From the NCBI GenBank assembly GCA_947489085.1, contig CANLCJ010000023.1, forward strand, positions 1 through 64,000: a DNA stretch of 64,000 nucleotides. Reading direction: 5' to 3'. Position numbers and translations under genes: made by a program. Below the pieces are notes generated by a model. It was given only the letters and a program-made list of their open reading frames with translations, was not told where the DNA came from and did no database searches. How positions within the stretch are numbered: position 1 is the first letter of the stretch; every line of letters begins with the position of its first letter. Below are positions 34,132 through 43,749 of this stretch, piece after piece. Source of the stretch: an uncultured Flavobacteriaceae bacterium. Lineage in GTDB: Bacteria; Bacteroidota; Bacteroidia; Flavobacteriales; Flavobacteriaceae.

Positions 34132-36372
34132 TTGAAAACATTACTATATATCATAAGCTTTTTGCCTGTCTTAATGAGTGCCCAAACGCACATTTCGGGA
34201 CGTGTTACAGAAGCCGATGCTAAAGGGACACCCATAGAACTGGTAGGAGCTAACGTATTTTGGTTGGGTACCAGAGTGGGTACAGTAACCGATGTAGATG
34301 GTTCCTTTAAAATATCTTATAAGGAGGCCTACAGAAAACTTGTAATTAGTTATGTAGGTTATAAAACAGATACTTTAACTATAGAAACTCCAAAGTTTAT
34401 AACCCACACATTAAAAGCCAATGAAACTCTAAACGAGGTTTTAGTAACCACGCAAGCGCAAACGACCTCACGTTCTTATTTTAAAGCTCAAAACGTAATT
34501 ACAGTAAATAGTAAGGAGTTGTTAAAAGCCGCATGCTGCAACTTGTCTGAGAGTTTTGAAACCAACCCTTCTATAGATGTAAACTTTGCAGATGCCGTTT
34601 CTGGTACACGACAAATTAGACTGTTAGGTTTAACAACGCCCTATATTTTAATAGCTACAGAAAACGTACCTTCTATACGCGGCGCGGCACAAGCTTATGG
34701 ATTGAGTTTTATTCCTGGTACTTGGGTAGAAAGTATACAAATAACCAAAGGCGCAGGTAGCGTGGTAAACGGGTTTGAGAGCATTGCAGGGCAAATTAAT
34801 ACAGAGCTTGTAAAACCAACAACAGATGAAACACTTTTTGTAAACCTTTACGGTGCGTCCAGTACACGTACAGAGCTCAATACACATATTAATACAAAAG
34901 TAAATGCGCATTGGGATACAGGACTTTATATACACGGTAACAGGCATAACCAAAGGCACGATAATAACAATGATGGCTTTTTAGATATGCCACTTTTTCA
35001 CCAGATAAATCTTATGAGCCGTTGGCAGTATACCAATGCCAAACGCGGTTTGGTAAGTTTTATTAATTTAAGGTTTTTAAACGATGAGAAACAGGCAGGC
35101 GAGCTTGATTTTAGACCAGAACACGACCGTTTTACAACAAATAACTGGGGCAGCGAAATTGATACCAGGCGTTACGAATTGGCGACTAAATTTGGCTATG
35201 TAAATCCAAACATACCATGGCAAACTTTGGGTGTGCAAACCGCATATAGCAAGCACGAGCAAGCGTCTTATTTTGGATTTAATACTTATACCATTAACCA
35301 CGATAGTTTTTATGCTAATGCCATATACAATTCCATATTGGGCGATTCTAGACATAAAATTAAAACAGGTTTAAGTTACACTAACGATGTGTATGATGAA
35401 TTGGTAAACACGACTGTTTTTAGTCGTAAAGAGCATTCAGTAGGGGCTTTTGCAGAGTATAACTATAACAATTTAGAACTTCTAAATCTTACGGTAGGCT
35501 TGCGTGTCGATAGGCACAATTTATTGGGTACATTTGTAACACCGAGATTTCATTTAAAATACGCGCCTTGGCGTAAATCTGCTTTTAGAGCTTCTTTTGG
35601 TCGAGGTAAACGAAGCGCTAATATTTTTGCAGAAAACCAGCAATTATTTTCTACAGCACGACAAATAGATATTTTAAATACAGATGGTCCTATTTATGGC
35701 TTAGAACCTGAGATAGCTTGGAATTTTGGAGTCTCTTACCTACAGGGGTTTACGTTGTGGAATAGGTTAGGGGATGTAACTTTAGATCTGTATAGAACCG
35801 ATTTTAAAAATCAGGTGGTTGTAGATTGGGAAGACCCCAGAGCAATTCGCTTCTATAATCTAGAAGGCCAGAGTTTTGCAAATAGTTTACAAGTAGAAGT
35901 TAATTATAGTCCTGTAAAACAATTGGACCTCCGTACCGCATACAAATTTTACAATGTAGAAACCGATTATATCTCAGGGCAACTAGAACGCCCATTAACA
36001 CCAAAACATCGCTTTTTCTTAAATATGGGTTACGAAACGCAGCGTACAAAAAATGGTTTCGGACATTGGAAATTCGATACAACTTTTAACTGGTTAAGTA
36101 CACAACGTTTTGCTTCAACATCTGCTAATCCCATCCCTTTTCAATTGCCAGAGCGCACACCCACAGTAAGCACTTTAAACGCACAAATAACTAAAGTGTT
36201 TTCCTCGAAGTTTGAAATGTACTTGGGTGGCGAAAACATTACAAATTTAAGACAATCTAATGCCGTTTTAGGTACTAACGATCCATTTGGGCCTCAATTT
36301 GATACCACTTTTGTTTACGGTCCAATTTTTGGAAGTCTCTATTATGCAGGTTTAAGATATCAATTAAAATAA
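34132..36372 (+). CDS. TonB-dependent outer-membrane receptor
   Basis: A 746-residue receptor. It has a signal peptide (about 1-18), a CarboxypepD_reg-like domain at about 20-100 (ISGRVTEADAKGTPIELVGANVFWLGT), a plug at about 110-230 (AACCNLSESFETNPSIDVNF, IAGQINTEL), then a beta-barrel with a terminal aromatic-rich strand (LYYAGLRYQLK). The start codon is TTG. A Cys-Cys pair in the plug, and flanking HMA proteins, make a metal or metallophore the likely cargo rather than a glycan; no SusD partner follows. Substrate is inference. Confidence 0.9.
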   Translation: MKTLLYIISFLPVLMSAQTHISGRVTEADAKGTPIELVGANVFWLGTRVGTVTDVDGSFKISYKEAYRKLVISYVGYKTDTLTIETPKFITHTLKANETLNEVLVTTQAQTTSRSYFKAQNVITVNSKELLKAACCNLSESFETNPSIDVNFADAVSGTRQIRLLGLTTPYILIATENVPSIRGAAQAYGLSFIPGTWVESIQITKGAGSVVNGFESIAGQINTELVKPTTDETLFVNLYGASSTRTELNTHINTKVNAHWDTGLYIHGNRHNQRHDNNNDGFLDMPLFHQINLMSRWQYTNAKRGLVSFINLRFLNDEKQAGELDFRPEHDRFTTNNWGSEIDTRRYELATKFGYVNPNIPWQTLGVQTAYSKHEQASYFGFNTYTINHDSFYANAIYNSILGDSRHKIKTGLSYTNDVYDELVNTTVFSRKEHSVGAFAEYNYNNLELLNLTVGLRVDRHNLLGTFVTPRFHLKYAPWRKSAFRASFGRGKRSANIFAENQQLFSTARQIDILNTDGPIYGLEPEIAWNFGVSYLQGFTLWNRLGDVTLDLYRTDFKNQVVVDWEDPRAIRFYNLEGQSFANSLQVEVNYSPVKQLDLRTAYKFYNVETDYISGQLERPLTPKHRFFLNMGYETQRTKNGFGHWKFDTTFNWLSTQRFASTSANPIPFQLPERTPTVSTLNAQITKVFSSKFEMYLGGENITNLRQSNAVLGTNDPFGPQFDTTFVYGPIFGSLYYAGLRYQLK

Positions 36373-36397
36373 CGTATAAATAAAATTACAGAACACT

Positions 36398-36751
36398 ATG
36401 AAACATTTAATAATCCTAGCACTCCTATTTTCAACCTTGAGTAGTAACGCTCAAAATAAAAATGCTAAAGCCTCCTTAGATGTAAATGGCATTTGCGGTA
36501 TGTGTAAAGCACGTATAGAAAAAGCGTGTTTAAATACTAAAGGTGTAAAATGGGCAGATTGGAATGTAGAAACTCATGAATTAAAACTTATTTACAATGC
36601 ACAAAAAATAAGTATCGATTCCATAAAGCAGAGTGTGCTAACAGTAGGGCACGATGTTGAAGATAATACGGCTACAGCTGCAGCTTATGCAAGCGTGCAT
36701 CCATGTTGTAAATACAGAAACGCTACTGTTAGAAACGAACACCAAGACTAA
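36398..36751 (+). CDS. Secreted HMA-domain metal-binding protein
   Basis: A 117-residue protein with a signal peptide (about 1-19, ending SNAQN) and a single heavy-metal-associated fold with the ligand pair in VNGICGMCKARIEKA. A C-terminal VHPCCKYR motif adds a further cysteine pair. It starts 25 bases after the receptor stop, so it is probably co-transcribed. It would act as a periplasmic metal carrier or as the recipient of metal from the receptor. The metal is likely copper, by family habit, but this is unproven. Confidence 0.85.
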   Translation: MKHLIILALLFSTLSSNAQNKNAKASLDVNGICGMCKARIEKACLNTKGVKWADWNVETHELKLIYNAQKISIDSIKQSVLTVGHDVEDNTATAAAYASVHPCCKYRNATVRNEHQD

Positions 36752-36804
36752 CAAATTGAGTATTATTTAAAGACAGGAAATATAGACTAGCATGCCTAAA
36801 TGCA

Positions 36805-36836
36805 AAAAGAGGTTGCTTTTTCAAGCAACCTCTTTT
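36805..36836. terminator. Bidirectional terminator between convergent units
   Basis: A perfect 14-base stem (36805-36818 with 36823-36836, core AGAGGTTGCTT) closes on a TTTC loop. It separates the metal cluster from the minus-strand GH3 gene. Confidence 0.93.
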
Positions 36837-36857
36837 AGTTTAATATTACTGTATTTA

Positions 36858-39158
36858 TTATTTTGAGACAAGCTCGAAAGTAGATTTCAGTGTTGCTTGA
36901 GAACTGCCACCAATAAATACTTCGAACATGCCAGGTTCTACCACATAGTTCCCTTCATTATTGTAAAAGCCAAGTTCATTTTCGGTTAAGGTAAAGGTTA
37001 TGGTTTGAGAAGCGCCAGGATCTAAAGTTACCGATTTAAAGCCTTTTAACTCTCTAACAGGCCTTGTAACACTAGCTGTAAGATCTCTAATGTATAACTG
37101 TGCCACCTCTTTTCCTTTAAGTTTTCCTGTGTTTTTTAGAACACAAGAGACCTTTACGTCTTCTTTTAGTTGATATGTTTTCTTAGAGACTTTAATCGCA
37201 TTATAGTTAAATGTCGTGTAACTTAAGCCATACCCAAATGGATATAGCGGTGTGTTTTCCACATCGCCGTAGTGAGACCAAAACACAAAGTCTGGTACAT
37301 TAGCTTGCTCGTTTACAGGTCTTCCTGTATTTTTATGATTGTAGTATATTGGAATTTGACCCACATTTCTAGGGAAAGTTATTGGTAGCTTGCCACTCGG
37401 GTTATAGTCGCCATAAAGTACCTCTGCTACAGCATTACCTGTTTGGCTACCCAACTGCCAAGCTTCGACAATGGTAGGGATGTTTTCGCTGGCCCAGTTT
37501 ATGGTTAACGGTCTGCCGTTGTTTAAAACTAGAACGATGTTTTTGTTAACTTTAAAAACAGCTTCTAAGAGTTCTTGTTGTACGCCGGGTAGCGATAATT
37601 CGGTTCTGCTTCTCCCTTCGCCACTTTGAAATCCGTGTTCTCCTAATACCATAACAACAACATCTGCTTTTTTAGCAGCAGCAATAGCAGCAGGAAATCC
37701 ACTTTTGTCTGTGGTATTAACTTTAACTTCTCTGGTAAACTCTGTTTCTGTTGTATTAACATCGGCACCTTTTTCGAATACTAACGTATTGCCTTTGTAG
37801 CGTTTCATGCCCTCTAGAACAGATACCGCAGTACTATCTTTAGAAGCAAGCCTCCAACTGCCAAGTGGGCTGTTATTATCTGCCGCCAAACCTCCAATAA
37901 GAGCTATGGTTTGTCCTTCTTTTTTTAAAGGTAAAAGTTGTGTTTCATTTTTAAGTAATACAATAGATTTTTTGGCCATATCTAATACGGCAGCATGGCT
38001 GGCTTTGCTATTAATAACCTTTTTTTCGCGTTTAGAATCGCAATACCTGTAAGGGTCGTCAAACAACCCTAATTCGTATTTAACAGTTAGTATGCGGCGC
38101 ACGGCTTCATCTATAGTACGTTCTTTAACAGCACCTTCTTTAATTAACAGTTCTAATTCTGAAACATAAGCATAAGACTCCATGTCTAAATCGCTACCTG
38201 CTATAGCGGCTAGTCTTGCAGCATCTTTATTACTTTTGGCATAGCCCCAGGTTACCATTTCCTTAATAGATGCCCAGTCTGATACTACAAAACCTTTAAA
38301 ACCCCATTTTCCTTTTAGGATGTCTCTTAATAAATAAGTATTTCCAGTGGCGGGAACACCATTTAATTCGTTAAATGCATTCATCATAGTTTTTACACCA
38401 CTATCAGATGCCGCTTTAAATGGAGGCAAAACAATATTATGCAAAGTCGACGTGCCTACATCTACGGTATTGTATTCTTTACCTGCTTCAGAAAAACCAT
38501 AAGCCGCAAAGTGTTTAGCACAGGCCGCAATGGTATTGGGTGCAGATAAATCGTCTCCTTGAAATCCGCCAACTCTGGCTTCAGCAATTTTACTGCCTAA
38601 AAAAGGGTCTTCTCCTGCGCCTTCCATAACACGTCCCCATCTGGGATCTCTAGAAATGTCTACCATGGGTGCAAAGGTCCAGTTAATGCCTGCTGCAGCG
38701 GCTTCTGCGGCAGCGGTACTGGCTGAGTTTTTTATAGCATCTAAATCCCAACTAGCGGCTTCTGCTAGGGGTATAGGTGCCAACGTCTGATACCCGTGTA
38801 TAACATCGAATCCTATAATTAAAGGAATGCCTAAGCGAGTTTCTTCTACAGCTATTTTTTGTACTGCTTTAACATTCTTAACACCTTTAACATTAAGCAT
38901 GGAACCTACAAGCCCATTTTTAAGGTGGTTGTATTTCTTTTTGGCATTACCGTTTTTAGGGCTAGGCCCTGTAACGTTCCAGAACCCATTGTATTGGTTC
39001 ATTTGGCCTATCTTTTCTTTAACCGTCATTAACTTAAGTAAAGAATCTACTTTAAAGTTAATTTTTTGATCTTTAGAATAAGAAGATGTTTGGCCTTTTA
39101 CAGCCTGAGTTATTAGTGTTAAAGTAATAACAAGTGCTATTGAAACTTTTGTTTTCAT
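36858..39158 (-). CDS. bglX: GH3 beta-glucosidase (BglX type)
   Basis: A 766-residue periplasmic enzyme with a signal peptide (about 1-22). It has a GH3 N-terminal barrel, a C-terminal alpha/beta sandwich and a fibronectin-III-like domain (about 670-765). The nucleophile is Asp294 in FVVSDWASI; other signatures are GAGEDPFLGSKIAEARVGGFQG and KHFAAYG. It would release glucose from the non-reducing end of short beta-glucans. It is the last gene of the minus-strand utilization locus, separated from the preceding lipoprotein gene by 71 bases with a strong hairpin. The window does not fix specificity (beta-1,3 versus 1,4). Confidence 0.94.
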   Translation of the reverse strand: MKTKVSIALVITLTLITQAVKGQTSSYSKDQKINFKVDSLLKLMTVKEKIGQMNQYNGFWNVTGPSPKNGNAKKKYNHLKNGLVGSMLNVKGVKNVKAVQKIAVEETRLGIPLIIGFDVIHGYQTLAPIPLAEAASWDLDAIKNSASTAAAEAAAAGINWTFAPMVDISRDPRWGRVMEGAGEDPFLGSKIAEARVGGFQGDDLSAPNTIAACAKHFAAYGFSEAGKEYNTVDVGTSTLHNIVLPPFKAASDSGVKTMMNAFNELNGVPATGNTYLLRDILKGKWGFKGFVVSDWASIKEMVTWGYAKSNKDAARLAAIAGSDLDMESYAYVSELELLIKEGAVKERTIDEAVRRILTVKYELGLFDDPYRYCDSKREKKVINSKASHAAVLDMAKKSIVLLKNETQLLPLKKEGQTIALIGGLAADNNSPLGSWRLASKDSTAVSVLEGMKRYKGNTLVFEKGADVNTTETEFTREVKVNTTDKSGFPAAIAAAKKADVVVMVLGEHGFQSGEGRSRTELSLPGVQQELLEAVFKVNKNIVLVLNNGRPLTINWASENIPTIVEAWQLGSQTGNAVAEVLYGDYNPSGKLPITFPRNVGQIPIYYNHKNTGRPVNEQANVPDFVFWSHYGDVENTPLYPFGYGLSYTTFNYNAIKVSKKTYQLKEDVKVSCVLKNTGKLKGKEVAQLYIRDLTASVTRPVRELKGFKSVTLDPGASQTITFTLTENELGFYNNEGNYVVEPGMFEVFIGGSSQATLKSTFELVSK

Positions 39159-39176
39159 TTACTGTAAATTATTAGT

Positions 39177-39200
39177 GCCAAGCGTAGAATTACGCTTGGC
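39177..39200. repeat. Perfect intercistronic hairpin
   Basis: GCCAAGCGTA (39177-39186) and TACGCTTGGC (39191-39200) form a ten-base stem with a GAAT loop in the gap between the glycan-binding lipoprotein and GH3 genes. No T-tract follows on the coding strand, so it is more likely an mRNA stability or processing element than a terminator. Confidence 0.75.
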
Positions 39201-39229
39201 GAGCTAGTAGGAGTTAGTATTTATAAATG

Positions 39230-40102
39230 TTAGTTGGATGCTGCTTTGCGTATATTATCTAAGAAAAATACCCCAGGATCTGCTTGAGCACCGTTTACTA
39301 TGAGTTGTATTTGTGTGTAGATTCCAACTTCTTCCGCAGGTAAAGGTTGGAAATTTTCAGGATCGTCAGCCTCAAAAGCTTTTGTGGCATTAGAATAATC
39401 GAAGCTTAAGGTTTCCCAACCGCTTCCTGTATGTTCTGCAGCAACATTAGCAGACCTGGCACCATTTAAACCATTTTTAACATCAACAGAAACCGAAGCG
39501 GGTATGGTAGAATAAAACTGAATGGTAACTACCCTATCAGGTGTGGTTAAATCTAGCTCAGGTATCCCAAATCCAGAACCTTGAAACTGTCCCGCTCCTC
39601 TATCGATACGCAATATGCTTTCAGACATGTTAGCCTCTTCTACAAAGGGGTTATCTACAATTTCTATAGGAGCCCCAAAATCGAAAGCACCTTCTAGTGT
39701 AGTGTTCTCAAAATCGAAATCAAATTCGAACTCAGGTTCTGTTGTAAAATCAATAACTATAGCTTCGGTAATTTCGGTGGTTTTATCGTTAGGTGCTGTT
39801 GCAATAATACGAATAAGATATTCTCCTTCTGGGTAGGTGTTGGTTGCAGAGCTATTTCTCCCAATTAAAGCTTCATTACTATTAGGGTCTCCAAAGAAAA
39901 TGGTAAACGATGCAGCGCCTACAGCATTTGGAGATACGGTTACAAGCCCAGGATTTTCATTATCTATTTCTATTTGGGCTTCTACGCTGGTAGGTGCTGG
40001 CCCTTCCACAAGTATAGCATTAAAATCATCATCGTTTTTACAAGATACTATTGCTATAATAATAGCAAGTAGGGGTAATGCATTTTTAATTGTTTTCATC
40101 AC
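39230..40102 (-). CDS. Surface glycan-binding-like lipoprotein with PKD-type domain
   Basis: A 290-residue lipoprotein with a signal peptide ending IIAIVSC and an acidic KNDDD patch after the lipidated Cys, typical of surface-exposed Bacteroidota lipoproteins. Residues of about 35-120 look like a PKD/immunoglobulin-like domain (AQIEIDNENPGLVTVSPNA, GEYLIRIIATAP). Residues of about 150-288 resemble a carbohydrate-binding jelly roll, ending FFLDNIRK. In laminarin-type loci a protein of this shape follows SusC/SusD and captures glucan. No catalytic motif is seen. Function is inferred from position and architecture. Confidence 0.72.
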   Translation of the reverse strand: MMKTIKNALPLLAIIIAIVSCKNDDDFNAILVEGPAPTSVEAQIEIDNENPGLVTVSPNAVGAASFTIFFGDPNSNEALIGRNSSATNTYPEGEYLIRIIATAPNDKTTEITEAIVIDFTTEPEFEFDFDFENTTLEGAFDFGAPIEIVDNPFVEEANMSESILRIDRGAGQFQGSGFGIPELDLTTPDRVVTIQFYSTIPASVSVDVKNGLNGARSANVAAEHTGSGWETLSFDYSNATKAFEADDPENFQPLPAEEVGIYTQIQLIVNGAQADPGVFFLDNIRKAASN

Positions 40103-40294
40103 TAGATTAGTTTTGTTTTTAATTTTTGGTTAAAGTTGCGTTTAGCTGTGGTTTTGTAAATACAAGCTAATAAATATTAGTTTTCAATATATACCTTTAC
40201 AACAGTTATGTTATAAAATGCTTTATTTGTAATATAAATAGAGTGTTTGTACACCATCTTGCAGATGTAGTTTTACACGATTTTAGAATAGGAA

Positions 40295-43200
40295 TCATTT
40301 TTTTATTTTTATAAATTGTAAAAAATCACTGTTTTTTGCCGCAATAATGTAAGTGCCTTGTTTTGTTTTTACAAATGCAGCATCTTTTGTGTCTCCTTCC
40401 ATATATAATCCACTTTTAATAGCTGTTACAGGAGTAAAATTGCCTTTACCATTCCCTTTTAAAAACAGCCCATATCCAGCATCTGCTCTAGGTGTTTCCA
40501 CTTCAGAAGCATGTAAATTTCCAGCAATTAGCGCATCTAAATGTCCATCGTTGTCAAAGTCTTTTATTAAGGATTGATTTATTGGGCTAGTTTGTGCTAG
40601 TTTTGGTAGCTCATGTATTTTAAATGTACCGTCTTTATTTTCGAGATATACACTGGCAAACGATTTTACTTGATAGTGCAAGCCTTTTTTTAGTTTAGAG
40701 GCGTCGTAAACATCCGTTAATGTTGCGGTAGAAAACGCATCGTAATTTTCAAATTGTTTCTTTATTTTAGGCATTTGCTGCGAAGAACATTCTCTTCCGC
40801 GAACAGGGTATTTTTTACCGTCGTTGTAATAACTCAATACAATATCATTAATGTTATTGCCATCGAAATCGTTAAAGTAAATGTCGAAGGTTTCATTTTT
40901 ACTGGCTTTATACTTGTAATTTAAACCAAGATTGCCACAAATAAGATCCAAATCGCCGTCGTTATCGAAATCGCCACTAGAAAGGCTAAACCACCATCCT
41001 GTTGTGTTTTCTAAACCTAGAGCTTTAGAAACGTCTTTAAATTTCCCTTTTGTGTTTTTAAAAACTTTAATAGGCATCCATTCTCCAGAGATAAACAAAT
41101 CTTCCCAACCGTCTTTATCGTAGTCCATCCAAAGTGCAGTGGTTACTAAACCTAGTTTTTCTAGATTGATAGTGTTTTTGGATACTTTTCTAAATTGTGG
41201 TCTGCCTTTTTTACTAATGTTCTCTAACAGATAACTGTTAACAGGGTAGGGGTAATTAGCAGGAAGGAGCCTGCCGCCTACAAACAGATCTAAATCTCCA
41301 TCTTTATCGAAATCTTTGGCAGTAACTCTACTGCCACTTGTATGTAGTTGTGGTAGAGCAAATCTGCTTTTAATAAATTTGCCATTACCTTGATTTACAT
41401 ACAACCTGTCTTGTAATATTTTAGAATTGGGCTTAAACTCATTACCACCACTAACAATGTAGAGGTCGTTATCGCCATCGTTATCCGCATCGAAAATTAA
41501 AGCTCCTATATCTTCATGTTGCCTGTCTTCTAAAAGAATTTTAGTTTTTTGTTGTATAAATTTGCCTTCTGGTGTTTGGAAATACATGCCTCCAGGGTAT
41601 TTCGATGCGGCACCTACATAGAAATCGTCTAAACCATCGTTATTTAAATCGCCTACTGCTATGCCAGGGCCAAATTTTGAAGTTTTATGCGGTAAAAGAA
41701 TCTCATACTTAAAATCGTCGTATATGTTTTCTTTATGCTTGTAAATGGCTAAGGTATCGCTAAAACTATCAAATAAAAGGGGGTGTTTGTCTTGGGGGGC
41801 TTGAGATGGGGGTGCGGCATCGTTATAGTTTAATGTGATAAATTGATTCGATTTTACATTTTTTAAGACTTGTGTTTTACCATCTGGCCAGGTTACTGTA
41901 ACGTTTTTGCTTACGGGGGTTTTGCCCAATCCAAAATGAAGTTGAGGTGCCACAGAAGATTGAAACCCTCTACTTAGTGTTAGCGCTTGCGTAAGCTGTA
42001 AGGTGTCTAAATCTATATCGATTTTAGAACCTAATCCGAACTTATTTTTGGGAGCGCCTGTAAAGTTGAAAGTGAGATGGTTGTGCGTTTCAGAGCTTTT
42101 GTTTTCAAAAATAGTTACTTTATCGTCTATATTGTTTGTTACAATTTCCAAATCGCCATCGTTATCTAAATCTACATAAACGGCGCCATTGGAAAAGCCT
42201 TCGAATGTAAGTCCCCATTTGGAATTTGCTTTCTCGAAAGTTAGGTCTCTTTTGTTTTCGAACACATAATTGTCTATTTTTTCTGAAGGTATTTTTAAGC
42301 TTTTAGAAAGTAGGCTATCCTTATGTTTTTTTTGACCTTTTAGGGTTGCAAAATAATCTTTGTTGTTAATTTCTCGTCTTGTTCCGTTTGATATGAAGAT
42401 GTCTTTCCAACCATCGTTATCTAAATCTACAAATAGTGGTGCCCAACTCCAATCTGTAGAAGAGAGGCCTGCTAACCGAGAGATGTCGCTAAATTTTGGA
42501 GTCTTTCCATTTTGATTTCCTAAACCCAATTGTAGTGTGTTTTGCATGTATTGGTATTGAAAACCGACACGTTCTATATTTTCAAAAAGTGTAGGATTCA
42601 TACTTGCCATATTGGCCTTAGAGCGCCTGTTAGATGCGGCATCCATATCCATTTGTAGAATATCCAGAAGTCCATCGTTATTAAAGTCGGCAATATCTAC
42701 TCCCATACCATAGAAGGAGGTGTGCTGGGTGGTTTCTTTTATTTTATCGGTAAACGTACCGTTGCCATTGTTTATGTACATACAGTCTGGAGAGCCAAAA
42801 TCGTTCGATACATACAAGTCGGACCAGCCGTCTCCATTAAGGTCTGCTGCGGTAACACTTAGCGATAAACTGTATAATTTCACATTTGCCTTTTCGGTAA
42901 CTTTAGTAAACGTATTACCATCATTACGGTACAGATTATCTGTTTCTACGCTGGTAACTCTATCCATTCGCATTTTATAATTATAACTATTGTAATTGAA
43001 TGGTGTTATAGGGTAATTGGCCACAAAGACATCTAAATCGCCATCGTTATCGTAATCGAAAAAAGTAGCATCTACACTATTTCCAACATCGTTTAAACCA
43101 AATAGCTCTGCTTTTTCGGTAAAAGTATTGTCTCCATTATTAATAAATAATTGATTGTCTTTTGTTCCTGATAAGCCACCTACTAAACAATAAATATCCA

Positions 43201-43603
43201 GAAAGCCATCATTATTAACATCGGCCATAGTAGTACCTGTGTACCATCTGGAATCTCCTGTGAGTTTAGCCGATTGGGTAATGTCTTCAAATTTTAAATT
43301 GCCCTTATTTAAGTAGAGTTTATTTTCGACCATATTACCTGTAAAAAATAAATCGGTAAGCCCATCATTATTAACATCTCCAGCAGATACGCCACCTCCC
43401 ATGTATATGTATGGGTAGGTAAAATAATTTAAGGTATCGTTTTCTGTTAATGTATTCGCAAAGGTTACTGCAGTAGAGTCGCTGCTTAATTTTTTAAAAA
43501 GTTTGGGTTTAGAGCTGTTGTTATTGGTTTTAGGTTGTTCTTTATTACAAGAAAATTGCAATAAAACGATAATAGTGAGTATATAATATTGTGTTACTTT
43601 CAT
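40295..43603 (-). CDS. Large FG-GAP/VCBS and ASPIC/UnbV repeat lipoprotein
   Basis: A 1102-residue lipoprotein (signal ending LLQFSC) built from FG-GAP/VCBS calcium-binding blades. At least thirteen D-x-[DN]-x-D-G-x-x-D loops are visible (DVNNDGLTDLFF, DYDNDGDLDVFV, DLNGDGWSDLYV, DFDNDGHLDALI). An ASPIC/UnbV domain lies near residues 505-590, as in CRTAC1-like proteins. It is expected to form one or two beta-propellers on the cell surface that bind Ca2+ and possibly glycan or protein. The start at 43603 is preferred over 43621, giving a compact lipoprotein signal. It lies in the SusC/D unit. Its role there is not established. Confidence 0.85.
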   Translation of the reverse strand: MKVTQYYILTIIVLLQFSCNKEQPKTNNNSSKPKLFKKLSSDSTAVTFANTLTENDTLNYFTYPYIYMGGGVSAGDVNNDGLTDLFFTGNMVENKLYLNKGNLKFEDITQSAKLTGDSRWYTGTTMADVNNDGFLDIYCLVGGLSGTKDNQLFINNGDNTFTEKAELFGLNDVGNSVDATFFDYDNDGDLDVFVANYPITPFNYNSYNYKMRMDRVTSVETDNLYRNDGNTFTKVTEKANVKLYSLSLSVTAADLNGDGWSDLYVSNDFGSPDCMYINNGNGTFTDKIKETTQHTSFYGMGVDIADFNNDGLLDILQMDMDAASNRRSKANMASMNPTLFENIERVGFQYQYMQNTLQLGLGNQNGKTPKFSDISRLAGLSSTDWSWAPLFVDLDNDGWKDIFISNGTRREINNKDYFATLKGQKKHKDSLLSKSLKIPSEKIDNYVFENKRDLTFEKANSKWGLTFEGFSNGAVYVDLDNDGDLEIVTNNIDDKVTIFENKSSETHNHLTFNFTGAPKNKFGLGSKIDIDLDTLQLTQALTLSRGFQSSVAPQLHFGLGKTPVSKNVTVTWPDGKTQVLKNVKSNQFITLNYNDAAPPSQAPQDKHPLLFDSFSDTLAIYKHKENIYDDFKYEILLPHKTSKFGPGIAVGDLNNDGLDDFYVGAASKYPGGMYFQTPEGKFIQQKTKILLEDRQHEDIGALIFDADNDGDNDLYIVSGGNEFKPNSKILQDRLYVNQGNGKFIKSRFALPQLHTSGSRVTAKDFDKDGDLDLFVGGRLLPANYPYPVNSYLLENISKKGRPQFRKVSKNTINLEKLGLVTTALWMDYDKDGWEDLFISGEWMPIKVFKNTKGKFKDVSKALGLENTTGWWFSLSSGDFDNDGDLDLICGNLGLNYKYKASKNETFDIYFNDFDGNNINDIVLSYYNDGKKYPVRGRECSSQQMPKIKKQFENYDAFSTATLTDVYDASKLKKGLHYQVKSFASVYLENKDGTFKIHELPKLAQTSPINQSLIKDFDNDGHLDALIAGNLHASEVETPRADAGYGLFLKGNGKGNFTPVTAIKSGLYMEGDTKDAAFVKTKQGTYIIAAKNSDFLQFIKIKK

Positions 43604-43681
43604 ACTAAAATACGAATACATTTTTTTATAAAGTTACTATTAAAAGATGTGTATAGACCATTAAAAACTAAAAATGAAGAA

Positions 43682-43705
43682 AGAGCAAGGTGCATTCCTC
43701 GCTCT
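43682..43705 (-). terminator. Weak hairpin downstream of susD
   Basis: Arms at 43682-43690 and 43697-43705 pair over nine positions with one wobble (AGAGCGAGG with CCUUGCUCU on the transcript), followed by a U/C-rich stretch. It may attenuate transcription between susD and the FG-GAP gene. Confidence 0.45.
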
Positions 43706-43749
43706 CTCTTTAGACAACAATAATTGTAATCTACTTAAACTATCTTTGT

